From the NCBI GenBank assembly GCA_900313185.1, contig OMQI01000039.1:1-6689 (forward strand): a stretch of DNA of 6,689 bases, in the 5' to 3' direction. The translations under genes and the position numbers were made by a program. This document shows positions 1 through 6,652 of this stretch, piece by piece (within the stretch, counting starts at the first letter, position 1; each line of letters opens with the position of its first letter). Source of the DNA: an uncultured Rhodospirillaceae bacterium. Lineage in GTDB: Bacteria > Pseudomonadota > Alphaproteobacteria > RF32 > CAG-239. The notes under the pieces were generated by a model, which saw nothing but the letters and a program-made list of their open reading frames with translations, had not been told where the DNA came from and did no database searches.

Positions 1-107
1 AAAAAGCCGAGGAGCAGGAAAAAGGTTTCTGGAGCAAGACGGCAGACTTTCTCTGGCCGTGGGGAAAAGATGAAGCAGCCGATGAGGAGGCGAAAAGCGA
101 TAAATAA
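1..107 (+). CDS. bamD: C-terminal fragment of outer-membrane assembly lipoprotein BamD (probable)
   Basis: The only convincing frame here has its first full codon at base 3 and gives 34 residues ending at TAA 105-107. The fragment contains the aromatic stretch FWSKTADFLWPWG followed by an acidic/lysine tail. A Trp-rich segment of this kind near the C-terminus is what I expect of alphaproteobacterial BamD (ComL), the TPR lipoprotein that works with BamA in inserting beta-barrel proteins into the outer membrane. BamD is the usual gene just upstream of recN in this class. No TPR repeat or lipobox lies inside the window, so the name rests mainly on gene order and the tail. The stop codon directly abuts the recN ATG, suggesting translational coupling. 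Confidence 0.6.
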   Translation, partial: KAEEQEKGFWSKTADFLWPWGKDEAADEEAKSDK

Positions 108-1775
108 ATGCTGAAGTCGTTATCAATTAGAAATGTTGTTTTGATTGATAAATTGGATATGGAGTTATCGGAAGGTTTGACTGTGTTGAGCGGTGAGACC
201 GGAGCCGGAAAATCCATACTATTGGACTCACTTGGTTTACTTTTGGGAAATCGTGGCGAAACCGCAATGATTAGAAACGGTTGCGATAAGCTGGTAGTAA
301 GCGGATGTTTTGAAATAGCGGATAAAAACGGAAAGTTGGCGGATTTTTGCGAAGAACACGACTTGGATTTTGCCAGAGAAATTATCATCAGCCGCAGTTT
401 GTCGCAAGACGGAAAAGGTAAAATATTTTTTAATGACCAGCCGATAACTCAGAAATTATTGAAAGAAATCGGCGGTTATTTGGTGGAAGTACACGGTCAG
501 TTTGATAATCAGGGATTGTTAAATCCGGCTACTCATTTAAGTGTTTTGGATAATTATGGTGGTTATTCATCCGCACTTGCAGATATGAAAGAAGCCTTTT
601 TGAATTATAAAAAAGCAAAAGTAGCAAGAGAAAATTTACAAAATGAAGTGGAAAATGCCGCCAGAGAAGAAGAAAATTTAAAGCATTGGATTAAAGAATT
701 TGAAACTGTAAAACCGAAGGAAAACGAAAAAGAAGAATTGGAAAAATTACGCCTTCAATTAATGAACAGTGAAAAACTTTTGGATAATTTAAATTCGGCA
801 TATAATGCTCTGCAAGGTCAATCGGTAAGTGTACGTGATTCTTTAAGGCAGGCGCAAACGGCTGTTTCAAGGGTTAATGCGATGCTTGATGATAGATATT
901 CCGGCATTTATGAGTTGTTGGATACGGCTCTTATTAATGCCGAGGAAGCTGGGGAACAACTTGAAACGGCTATGCGTGAAACTACATTGAATCAAAGCGA
1001 TATTGATACGGTGGAAGAACGTTTGTTTACTTTGAAAGATTTGGCACGGAAGCATCGGGTTGAAGTTGATGAGTTGGTGCAAGTGTGGCAAAATATGGAA
1101 AATCAGCTTGATAAATTGGAAAAATCTGCCGGCGATTTGGTTGCTTTGCAAAATGCCGAGAGAAAGACCAAAGAAAGCTATGTAAATAAGGCGAAAATCG
1201 TACACGAAGAGCGTATATCGGCAGCATTGCGACTTGACGGAAAGATGCAAAATGAGCTTTTGTCACTAAAGATGGAAAAAGCCCGTTTTATGACGGATAT
1301 TAAATTAAAAGATGAATCCGCTTGGAATGAAGATGGTATTGATGATGTTTGTTTTATGATTTCTACCAATGTGGGAAGTCCGTTGGGAAATTTGAACAAA
1401 ATTGCTTCAGGCGGTGAGTTGGCTCGTTTAATGTTGGCGTTGAAAGTAAACTTGGGTAAAAGTTCGCAAATTGAAACGATGGTTTTTGACGAGGTAGACA
1501 GTGGTATCGGCGGAGCTACGGCTCAAGCTGTCGGCGAAAAGTTGGCAAAACTGGGCGAAGCGGTGCAAATTTTGGTGGTCACGCATTCTCCGCAAGTTGC
1601 GGCTTACAGTGACAGTCATTATAAAGTGGAAAAGTTTGTGAAAGACGGGGCTACGGTTACTTCGGTTTATAAGTTGAATAACAAAGAAAAACAGGAAGAA
1701 ATAGCCAGAATGTTATCAGGTGAAGTTATCAGTGATGAGGCCAGAGCTGCTGCCAAAGTATTAATCGGAGCGTAA
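108..1775 (+). CDS. recN: DNA repair protein RecN (SMC-like ATPase)
   Basis: RecN is a cytoplasmic SMC-family ATPase recruited to DNA double-strand breaks, where it holds DNA together and assists RecA-dependent recombination. The 555-residue length matches the family (about 550). The N-terminal half-domain has Walker A GETGAGKS at residues 29-36 and the Q-loop region VHGQFDNQ near 128-135. The middle (about 155-215 and 325-395) is rich in Glu/Lys/Leu heptad-like sequence, consistent with the antiparallel coiled coil. The C-terminal half-domain has the ABC signature ASGGE at 433-437, Walker B MVFDEVDSGIGG with D461 and E462, and the H-loop VTHSPQ with H493. All ATPase motifs are intact. The start at 108 gives the family's usual N-terminus (MLKSLSIRNVVLID). 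It directly follows the upstream stop, and the nearest purine-rich Shine-Dalgarno (AGGAGG 85-90) is 17 bases away, so initiation is probably coupled. uvrC begins one base after the stop. Confidence 0.97.
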   Translation: MLKSLSIRNVVLIDKLDMELSEGLTVLSGETGAGKSILLDSLGLLLGNRGETAMIRNGCDKLVVSGCFEIADKNGKLADFCEEHDLDFAREIIISRSLSQDGKGKIFFNDQPITQKLLKEIGGYLVEVHGQFDNQGLLNPATHLSVLDNYGGYSSALADMKEAFLNYKKAKVARENLQNEVENAAREEENLKHWIKEFETVKPKENEKEELEKLRLQLMNSEKLLDNLNSAYNALQGQSVSVRDSLRQAQTAVSRVNAMLDDRYSGIYELLDTALINAEEAGEQLETAMRETTLNQSDIDTVEERLFTLKDLARKHRVEVDELVQVWQNMENQLDKLEKSAGDLVALQNAERKTKESYVNKAKIVHEERISAALRLDGKMQNELLSLKMEKARFMTDIKLKDESAWNEDGIDDVCFMISTNVGSPLGNLNKIASGGELARLMLALKVNLGKSSQIETMVFDEVDSGIGGATAQAVGEKLAKLGEAVQILVVTHSPQVAAYSDSHYKVEKFVKDGATVTSVYKLNNKEKQEEIARMLSGEVISDEARAAAKVLIGA

Positions 1776-1776
1776 T

Positions 1777-3582
1777 ATGTCGGATATCAAGCACGGAATA
1801 GAAGTTATAAAAAATTATGTGAAGATTGCTCCGGTTAATCCCGGAGTTTATCGTATGCTTGATAAAAGCGGTTCGGTTTTGTATGTCGGCAAGGCCAAGA
1901 GTATTAAAAAAAGAATTGTGGCGTATACGCATTTTGATAAATTACCGGATCATATTAAACGAATGGTATCCGAAGTGGATAAAATGGAGTTTATTATTGT
2001 AGAAAATGAAGCTAAAGCTTTGTTGATGGAAAATGATTTAATTAAAAAGCTGGAACCGAAATACAATATTTTGCTCAAAGATGATAAAACTTTTCCGCAT
2101 TTGATGATTAATTTAAGTGCTGATTTTCCGGCTCTTTGCAAAAGCAGAGGAACTCGGAAGGATAAGGCGAAATATTTTGGCCCGTTTGCCAGTGCTACGG
2201 CGGTTAACAATGTTATGGATATTGTACAAAAGGCCTTTCGTTTGCGCTCTTGTCGGGATAATGTGTTTTGTCATCGTGACAGACCGTGTATGTTATACCA
2301 GATTAAGCGATGCAGTGCGCCTTGTGTGGGGAAAATTTCCAAAGACGAATACAATAAATCGGTGCACGAAGTTATTGATTTTTTGGAAGGAAAAGATACC
2401 AAACTTAAAGAAATATGGTCAGAGCAAATGCAACGTGCCAGTGATAACAATGATTTTGAAACGGCAATGATTTTCAGAGATAAAATCCGTGCGCTCAGCA
2501 GTATTCAAGGCGGATATAATGTTGAATATGCCGATATTAAATCGGCAGATGCTTTGGCAGTAGTCAAACATAAAAACATGGTTTGTATTCAGGTGTTTTT
2601 CATTCGTTCAGGGCAAAATTGCGGAAATATTCCATATTTTCCCAAACAAGCGGTGGAAATGAGTGAGGCTGAAATTTTGGAAGGTTTTATAAGCTCTTTT
2701 TATGCGGATCATACTGCACCGAAAGAAATTTTGGTATCGCATAAATTGGAAAATAATGATTTTCTGCAGGAAGCACTAAACGTGCAGATAAAGTATTATC
2801 AAAAAGGCAATAAGGCAAAATTGATAGAACGTGCGGTTGATAATGCTAAAGCGGCAATAGAGCGCAGATTGGCGCTCAGTGCCACTATCGAGGAAAATTT
2901 ATCGGAAATGCAAAAGTATTTTAATTTACCAAAAATACCTCAAAGAATCGAAGTTTATGACAATTCACACAATCAGGGAAGTTATGCGGTGGGGGCAATG
3001 ATTGTAGCAACGCCGCAAGGATTTGATAAAAAATCATATCGCACGTTTAATATCAAATATACCGAAAATACTAATGATGATTTTGCTATGATGAAAGAAG
3101 TCTTAATCAGGCGTTTTGAACGTATGAGCGAAGAAAATCGTCCGGATGTGATATTGTTGGACGGAGGTTTGGGACAGTTGCACGCCGTACACGAGGCTCT
3201 TGCCGATTATGATTTGCAGGGAATTACCATAATAGCAATTTCGAAAGGTCCGGAACGCAATGCCGGCAAAGAGTTTTATCATATTTTGGGGAAAGAAAGT
3301 TTTTCATTGCCGTATCAGTCGGCAATAGCGTTTTATATGCAAAATATTCGTGATGAGGCGCATCGATTTGCCATTGGTACACATCGTAAAAAACGGGCAA
3401 AATCAATATATAAATCGACACTTGATGAAATTGAAGGAATTGGCGCTAAACGAAAACGTGATTTGCTCAACTTCTTCGGTTCTGCCGAACAAATCAGAGA
3501 GGCATCCTTAAATGACTTAATGAAAGTTGAAGGAATAAGTAAAAAAACAGCGGAAAAAATATATAATTACTTTCATAATTAA
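1777..3582 (+). CDS. uvrC: UvrABC excinuclease subunit C
   Basis: UvrC makes the two incisions flanking a lesion after UvrA and UvrB have located it, in nucleotide excision repair. The 601 residues carry the full family architecture. The GIY-YIG nuclease (about 18-100), which makes the 3' cut, has PGVY at 22-25, YVGKAK from Y36 with K39 and R46, and the metal-binding E85 and N97. A cysteine cluster C159, C171, C179, C183 has the spacing of the iron-sulfur ligands described for E. coli UvrC. The UVR domain (about 207-242, FETAMIFRDKI) contacts UvrB. The RNase H-like 5'-cut domain has D395 (VYDNSH), D462 (LLDGG) and H529 (DEAHRF). Two helix-hairpin-helix motifs end the protein (IEGIGAKRKRDLL and VEGISKKTAEKI, about 552-597). 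The ATG has GGAG at 1767-1770 with six-base spacing, lying inside the end of recN. No defect is visible. Confidence 0.98.
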   Translation: MSDIKHGIEVIKNYVKIAPVNPGVYRMLDKSGSVLYVGKAKSIKKRIVAYTHFDKLPDHIKRMVSEVDKMEFIIVENEAKALLMENDLIKKLEPKYNILLKDDKTFPHLMINLSADFPALCKSRGTRKDKAKYFGPFASATAVNNVMDIVQKAFRLRSCRDNVFCHRDRPCMLYQIKRCSAPCVGKISKDEYNKSVHEVIDFLEGKDTKLKEIWSEQMQRASDNNDFETAMIFRDKIRALSSIQGGYNVEYADIKSADALAVVKHKNMVCIQVFFIRSGQNCGNIPYFPKQAVEMSEAEILEGFISSFYADHTAPKEILVSHKLENNDFLQEALNVQIKYYQKGNKAKLIERAVDNAKAAIERRLALSATIEENLSEMQKYFNLPKIPQRIEVYDNSHNQGSYAVGAMIVATPQGFDKKSYRTFNIKYTENTNDDFAMMKEVLIRRFERMSEENRPDVILLDGGLGQLHAVHEALADYDLQGITIIAISKGPERNAGKEFYHILGKESFSLPYQSAIAFYMQNIRDEAHRFAIGTHRKKRAKSIYKSTLDEIEGIGAKRKRDLLNFFGSAEQIREASLNDLMKVEGISKKTAEKIYNYFHN

Positions 3583-3598
3583 AAAAAATGTTTATACT
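3570..3598 (+). promoter_or_regulatory. Weak sigma70-type promoter candidate before pgsA
   Basis: TATACT at 3593-3598 matches the -10 consensus at five of six positions. CTTTCA at 3570-3575, 17 bases upstream, matches TTGACA at only three of six. It sits at the end of uvrC and in the 63-base gap before pgsA, the only gap between genes in the window large enough for an internal promoter. In DNA this AT-rich such matches arise easily by chance, so this is a candidate only. A second possible -10 (CATAAT 3604-3609) has no -35 partner. Confidence 0.25.
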
Positions 3599-3606
3599 CA
3601 GAACAT

Positions 3607-3618
3607 AATAACGTTATT
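3607..3618. repeat. 12-bp perfect palindrome AATAACGTTATT
   Basis: This perfect dyad is centred between 3612 and 3613 in the uvrC-pgsA gap. It falls just where transcription would begin if the TATACT at 3593-3598 is a real -10 box, which is a typical place for an operator. No regulator can be assigned to it. A 12-bp palindrome is expected about once or twice by chance in a window of this size, so only its position makes it notable. Confidence 0.3.
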
Positions 3619-3631
3619 TACTGTGTTTTTG

Positions 3632-3637
3632 AGGGAG
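3632..3637 (+). promoter_or_regulatory. Shine-Dalgarno that fixes the GTG start of pgsA
   Basis: AGGGAG lies eight bases before the GTG at 3646. No ATG gives the conserved PgsA N-terminus, so this site decides the non-ATG start. Confidence 0.75.
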
Positions 3638-3645
3638 AAAATCTC

Positions 3646-4386
3646 GTGTATAATTTGCCTAACATTTTGACTTTGTCACGTATAGCGGTTATTCCGCTCA
3701 TCTTTATGTCGATTTATTTTACTTCGTTTGCGTGGGCAATGTTTGCCGGAGCATTATTTATAGCGGCTTCAATTACCGATTATTTGGACGGTTATTTGGC
3801 CAGAGCTTGGAATGAAACTTCATCGTTTGGTCGTCTTTTAGATCCGATTGCCGATAAATTATTGGTGGCAACGGCTTTGGTGGTGATTTTGGTGAAACCG
3901 GGGATGTATGGTTGCTCCTTTACCGTTTTGCCTGCATTCGTCATTTTGTGCCGTGAAATTTTAGTGTCCGGCTTGCGTGAGTTTTTGAGAGAAGTTAATG
4001 TAGGTCTGCCGGTTACAAAATTGGCAAAATGGAAAACGGCTTTTCAAATGACGGCACTTGCAATGATGTTGTTCAGAGATTTATGGATAGGTTGGGGCGT
4101 TTTAGGTGAAGTTTTGTTGTGGATCGCTGCAATATTAACCTTTATTACCGGATATCAGTATTATCAAAAAAGTCTGGAATATGTTAAGGCGGAAGAAGCG
4201 AAAAAAGTGGCAATTGTTAAGGAAGTTGTGGTTAAGGCCGAAACAATTTCTACCCAAAAAGCAACGGCCAAAAAATCGGCAACAACAAAGACTGAATCTG
4301 TAAAAGCGGCTAAAAAAACGGTAGCGCAAAAATCTAAAACTACCAAAACCATAGCTCGTAAAAAATCGAAAAAGGCAGGCGCATAA
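3646..4386 (+). CDS. pgsA: CDP-diacylglycerol--glycerol-3-phosphate 3-phosphatidyltransferase (PgsA) with lysine-rich tail
   Basis: PgsA is an inner-membrane enzyme that joins CDP-diacylglycerol and glycerol-3-phosphate to phosphatidylglycerophosphate, the committed step to phosphatidylglycerol and cardiolipin. The complete CDP-alcohol phosphotransferase motif is present: D45, D48-G49, A52-R53, G62, D66 and D70 with exact D-x2-DG-x2-AR-x8-G-x3-D-x3-D spacing. Several hydrophobic segments (about 8-25, 28-44, 70-84, 92-107, 130-143, 152-170) fit a polytopic membrane protein. The N-terminus YNLPNILTLSRI is the family norm and supports the GTG start. The protein has 246 residues, while the family is usually about 180-200. 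The excess is a tail from about residue 181 with 19 Lys and one Arg against five Glu, with Ala/Thr/Ser between, resembling histone H1-like tails. Uncommonly, the downstream neighbour, five bases away, is a two-component regulator. Confidence 0.95.
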   Translation: MYNLPNILTLSRIAVIPLIFMSIYFTSFAWAMFAGALFIAASITDYLDGYLARAWNETSSFGRLLDPIADKLLVATALVVILVKPGMYGCSFTVLPAFVILCREILVSGLREFLREVNVGLPVTKLAKWKTAFQMTALAMMLFRDLWIGWGVLGEVLLWIAAILTFITGYQYYQKSLEYVKAEEAKKVAIVKEVVVKAETISTQKATAKKSATTKTESVKAAKKTVAQKSKTTKTIARKKSKKAGA

Positions 4387-4391
4387 ATCAA

Positions 4392-5081
4392 ATGCTTAAA
4401 GACTATGCGCACATTTTGGTGATTGATGATGATTTGAGATTAAGAAGCTTGCTTTCTCGTTATTTACAAGAAAACGGCTTTGCCGTCAGTGCGGCCAAAG
4501 ATGCCGAAAATGCCAGAATGTTTTTGCGTCAGTATGATTTTGATTTGTTGATTGTCGATGTGATGATGCCGGGAGAAAGCGGATTGGAGTTTTTGCAAAA
4601 ATTGCGTCGTGACAGTGATGTTCCGGCAATCGTTCTGACTGCGATGGGAGAAACGCAGGATCGCATAAGCGGTTTAGAAGCCGGCGCAGATGATTATTTG
4701 CCAAAGCCTTTTGAGCCAAAAGAATTGGTGTTGAGAATAAATAATATTTTACGCCGTGTCCCGTCTGTAAACAGTGAAAATAAGCAGATATTGAAGTTGG
4801 GCGATTTTTCGTATGATTTGAACAGCAAAGAATTACGCAGTAAGGTAGGCGGGATAGTTCATATCACACCGGTTGAACAATCAATTTTAAGTATTTTGGG
4901 GCAAAAAGCAGGTCAGATTTTTACACGTGACAAATTGGCTGAGCTCTTGGGAGTCGAACAAAGTCCGCGTTCCATTGACGTGCAAATTACCAGATTGCGT
5001 AAAAAAATCGAACAAGATTCCAAAAATCCACGCTATTTACAAACGGTACGTGGTAAAGGTTATATGTTATTAACAGAATAG
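4392..5081 (+). CDS. ompR: OmpR-family DNA-binding response regulator
   Basis: This is a 229-residue cytoplasmic transcription factor, phosphorylated by a partner kinase. The receiver domain (about 6-122) has the acidic pair D12/D13, phosphoacceptor D56 (LLIVDVMMPGESG), switch T83 (VLTAMGE) and K105 (DYLPKPF). The winged-helix domain (about 133-227) has the recognition-helix region SPRSIDVQITRLRKKIE at 191-207 and the wing YLQTVRGKGYML. The N-terminal ILVIDDDLRLRSLLSRYL and the C-terminal half closely resemble E. coli OmpR, so the symbol reflects sequence similarity; its target genes are unknown. It begins five bases after pgsA with only weak upstream purines (AGG 4373-4375 and 4377-4379), so translation is probably coupled. 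The kinase's ribosome-binding site overlaps its stop, marking them as a cognate pair. Alphaproteobacterial relatives such as PetR are possible alternative names. Confidence 0.93.
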   Translation: MLKDYAHILVIDDDLRLRSLLSRYLQENGFAVSAAKDAENARMFLRQYDFDLLIVDVMMPGESGLEFLQKLRRDSDVPAIVLTAMGETQDRISGLEAGADDYLPKPFEPKELVLRINNILRRVPSVNSENKQILKLGDFSYDLNSKELRSKVGGIVHITPVEQSILSILGQKAGQIFTRDKLAELLGVEQSPRSIDVQITRLRKKIEQDSKNPRYLQTVRGKGYMLLTE

Positions 5082-5090
5082 GAGTACGAT

Positions 5091-6449
5091 ATGCATATTA
5101 AATTTCCGCAAAAAATCAATAATTTTCTATCGGTATTCAAACGTAAGTTTTTGCCTAAGACATTGTTTTTCAGAACAATGTTGCTGATTTTTATTCCTCT
5201 GATTGTGGTACAAGTGGTTTCTATTTATGCATTCTTTGACGGAAACTGGAAAAGAGTTGGTAATAAATTGTCGGATAATCTTTCTTCCAATATGGCTTTC
5301 GTAATCAAACTTCACCACAACGAAAATGTTGATTTTCAGACGGTAAAGCAATTGGCATCATCGTTATATAACTTAGACGTTTCGTTTTATGATAATGAGA
5401 ATAAACATAATGTTTGGCGTGAAAATAAAAAACATACGCAGTTTGCCACAGCTTTTCTTTCGGAATCGCTGGCCAAGCAATTTCCGCAGGCAGATACTGA
5501 AATATTTTTAAAGCAACACCACACTAATTTAAACATATTGGTGGATACACAAGATGGTTTGTATGTGTTTAATACTCCGGTTAAGAACATATTCAGCTCC
5601 TCTATTTTCGGCTTTGTATTGTGGATGATAGGAACATCATTGTTGCTGTTTGTGGTGGCGGCTTTGTTCTTGCGGGTTCAGGTACGTTCTATTTCGCAAT
5701 TGGCAGCGGCTGCAGAAGATTTCGGTAAAGGTATAAATACCAAATTTAAACCTTATGGTTCGGTTGAGGTTCGTCGTGCCGGTCTGGCATTTACTAAGAT
5801 GAAAGAGCGTATTTTGCGCCAAATATCGGAAAGAACGCAGATGCTTGCCGGTGTGTCGCACGATTTACGGACTCCTCTTACCAGAATGAAGTTGCAAGTT
5901 GCAATGCTTCCGGACAGTAAAGAAAATCAGGAATTTGTTCAAGACATCAATGAAATGGAAAAAATGCTTGATGGTTATTTGGCATTTGTAAGTGGAGAAG
6001 GTGGTGAAAAATCATCGTTTGTTGATATTAATGAAATGGTGTCCGGTATCATTAATAAATATCGTAAAAATTCCAATGCAATGATACGTTATTCCACCAA
6101 CTATGATGTCAGCGCCGTGCAGGGGCGTGAGCAGGCTTTGCGTCGTGCGATTACCAATGTAATAGAAAATGCTTTTCATTATGGTAACAATATTGCCGTT
6201 AAGCTTGAAAGTGATAATAAGCGTTTGGAATTAAGTATTGATGATGACGGTCCGGGTATTCCGGCAGATAAACGTGACGATGTATTTAAAGCATTTTATC
6301 GTGTGGAAGGTTCTCGCAATAAAGAAACCGGTGGTGTCGGGCTTGGTTTGGCGATTGCCAAAGATGTTATAGTTTCGCACGGCGGCAGTATTCAACTTTC
6401 TGATAGTGAATTAGGAGGCTTGAGGGTTCTCATTTGTCTTCCCTTATAG
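5091..6449 (+). CDS. EnvZ-type membrane sensor histidine kinase
   Basis: This 452-residue inner-membrane kinase is the likely partner of the preceding response regulator. A short basic cytoplasmic N-terminus leads to membrane segment 1 (about 30-49), a periplasmic domain of about 120 residues (50-170) that I do not recognise, membrane segment 2 (172-194), and a HAMP linker (about 195-247). The dimerisation/phosphotransfer domain has the H-box AGVSHDLRTPLTRMKL with phosphorylated H257. The ATPase domain has N-box N356 and N360 (NVIENAFHYG), G1 DDDGPGI at 384-390, F-box VFKAFYR and G2 GGVGLGL at 414-420. All catalytic motifs are intact. The H-box is EnvZ-like and the following EMEKMLDGYLAF is typical of an alphaproteobacterial EnvZ-like group. 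AGGAG at 5080-5084, overlapping the regulator's stop, sits six bases before the ATG. The sensed signal cannot be read from the sequence. Confidence 0.95.
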   Translation: MHIKFPQKINNFLSVFKRKFLPKTLFFRTMLLIFIPLIVVQVVSIYAFFDGNWKRVGNKLSDNLSSNMAFVIKLHHNENVDFQTVKQLASSLYNLDVSFYDNENKHNVWRENKKHTQFATAFLSESLAKQFPQADTEIFLKQHHTNLNILVDTQDGLYVFNTPVKNIFSSSIFGFVLWMIGTSLLLFVVAALFLRVQVRSISQLAAAAEDFGKGINTKFKPYGSVEVRRAGLAFTKMKERILRQISERTQMLAGVSHDLRTPLTRMKLQVAMLPDSKENQEFVQDINEMEKMLDGYLAFVSGEGGEKSSFVDINEMVSGIINKYRKNSNAMIRYSTNYDVSAVQGREQALRRAITNVIENAFHYGNNIAVKLESDNKRLELSIDDDGPGIPADKRDDVFKAFYRVEGSRNKETGGVGLGLAIAKDVIVSHGGSIQLSDSELGGLRVLICLPL

Positions 6450-6496
6450 TCAGTTCAGTAAGTATATACGTCGCAGCAGTTCATATTCTTGGTAAT

Positions 6497-6604
6497 ATAA
6501 GCTCGTTTAACGGTCTATTACTTGAAAGTCTTCTTGCTTATGTACTATTTGTGTACACTGCGCAAGAAGACTTTCTTCGTACTATCCACGTTATCCGAGC
6601 TTAT
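6497..6604. repeat. 108-base imperfect inverted repeat (long hairpin) with perfect 14-bp core
   Basis: The core arms GAAAGTCTTCTTGC (6524-6537) and GCAAGAAGACTTTC (6562-6575) are exact reverse complements. Outside them, 6497-6512 pairs with 6589-6604 at 14 of 16 positions (ATAAGCTCG and TAACG blocks). The stretch between, 6513-6523 against 6577-6587, pairs at about 6 of 11. Inside, TGTAC 6541-6545 pairs with GTACA 6553-6557 around a seven-base loop. As RNA this is one long, interrupted stem starting 48 bases after the kinase stop. Neither arm is followed by a T-run directly, so it is not a standard terminator. It may be a palindromic repeat or MITE-like element, a structured leader or 3' RNA, or a bidirectional mRNA end. 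No clear target-site duplication is visible. Confidence 0.85.
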
Positions 6605-6652
6605 GCGTGGTGCCGTGCCGATTTTTTTTCTTTTTTTTCTATTTGTGTACAC
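6545..6652 (+). repeat. 14-bp direct repeat CTATTTGTGTACAC, two copies, each containing palindrome GTGTACAC
   Basis: Identical copies lie at 6545-6558 and 6639-6652, 94 bases apart. The first sits in the loop and inner stem of the hairpin, the second just after the T-tract. Each ends in the 8-bp palindrome GTGTACAC. A related palindrome GTATATAC lies at 6462-6469, and there and at 6645 the palindrome is followed by GTCG. Spaced palindromes of one pattern suggest protein binding sites, but no factor can be named. Confidence 0.7.
6622..6640 (+). other. T8-C-T8-C-T tract
   Basis: Two runs of eight T separated by one C follow the long hairpin after 17 bases. A five-base stem CCACG 6586-6590 / CGTGG 6606-6610 could form upstream in competition with the outer arm of the long hairpin, but it ends 11 bases before the T-run. 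A factor-independent terminator is therefore possible but poorly formed. Confidence 0.4.

Noticed and set aside
85..90. AGGAGG as the Shine-Dalgarno of recN
   Set aside because: It is 17 bases before the ATG, too far for normal use. Coupling to the abutting upstream stop is a better explanation.
867..1250. 127-residue minus-strand frame inside recN, and similar minus frames inside recN, uvrC, pgsA, the regulator and the kinase
   Set aside because: Each lies fully inside an intact, well-recognised gene on the other strand, shows no domain and has no ribosome-binding site of note.
2117..2470. 117-residue plus-strand frame inside uvrC
   Set aside because: It overlaps the cysteine cluster and UVR-domain coding region of an intact uvrC in another frame and resembles no family.
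3479..3490. GTTCTGCCGAAC as a LexA-type SOS box
   Set aside because: It lies inside the uvrC helix-hairpin-helix coding region. The half-site arrangement fits neither the alphaproteobacterial GTTC-N7-GTTC nor the Gram-positive GAAC-N4-GTTC form.
6524..6575. The 14-bp inverted repeat as a classical factor-independent terminator
   Set aside because: The stem is only moderately GC-rich, the loop region is 24 bases, and neither side is followed directly by a T-run. The nearest T-run starts 46 bases after the core arm.
6582..6599. DnaA boxes (CTATCCACG and TTATCCGAG) with an AT-rich tract, suggesting a replication origin
   Set aside because: They match the TTATCCACA consensus at only 7 and 6 of 9 positions, there is no cluster, and no origin-associated genes are nearby.
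6497..6604. IS or transposon remnant with a TA target duplication
   Set aside because: The left edge can be read as TA but the right edge is followed by TG, and no transposase fragment is present, so a mobile origin is not supported by the window alone.
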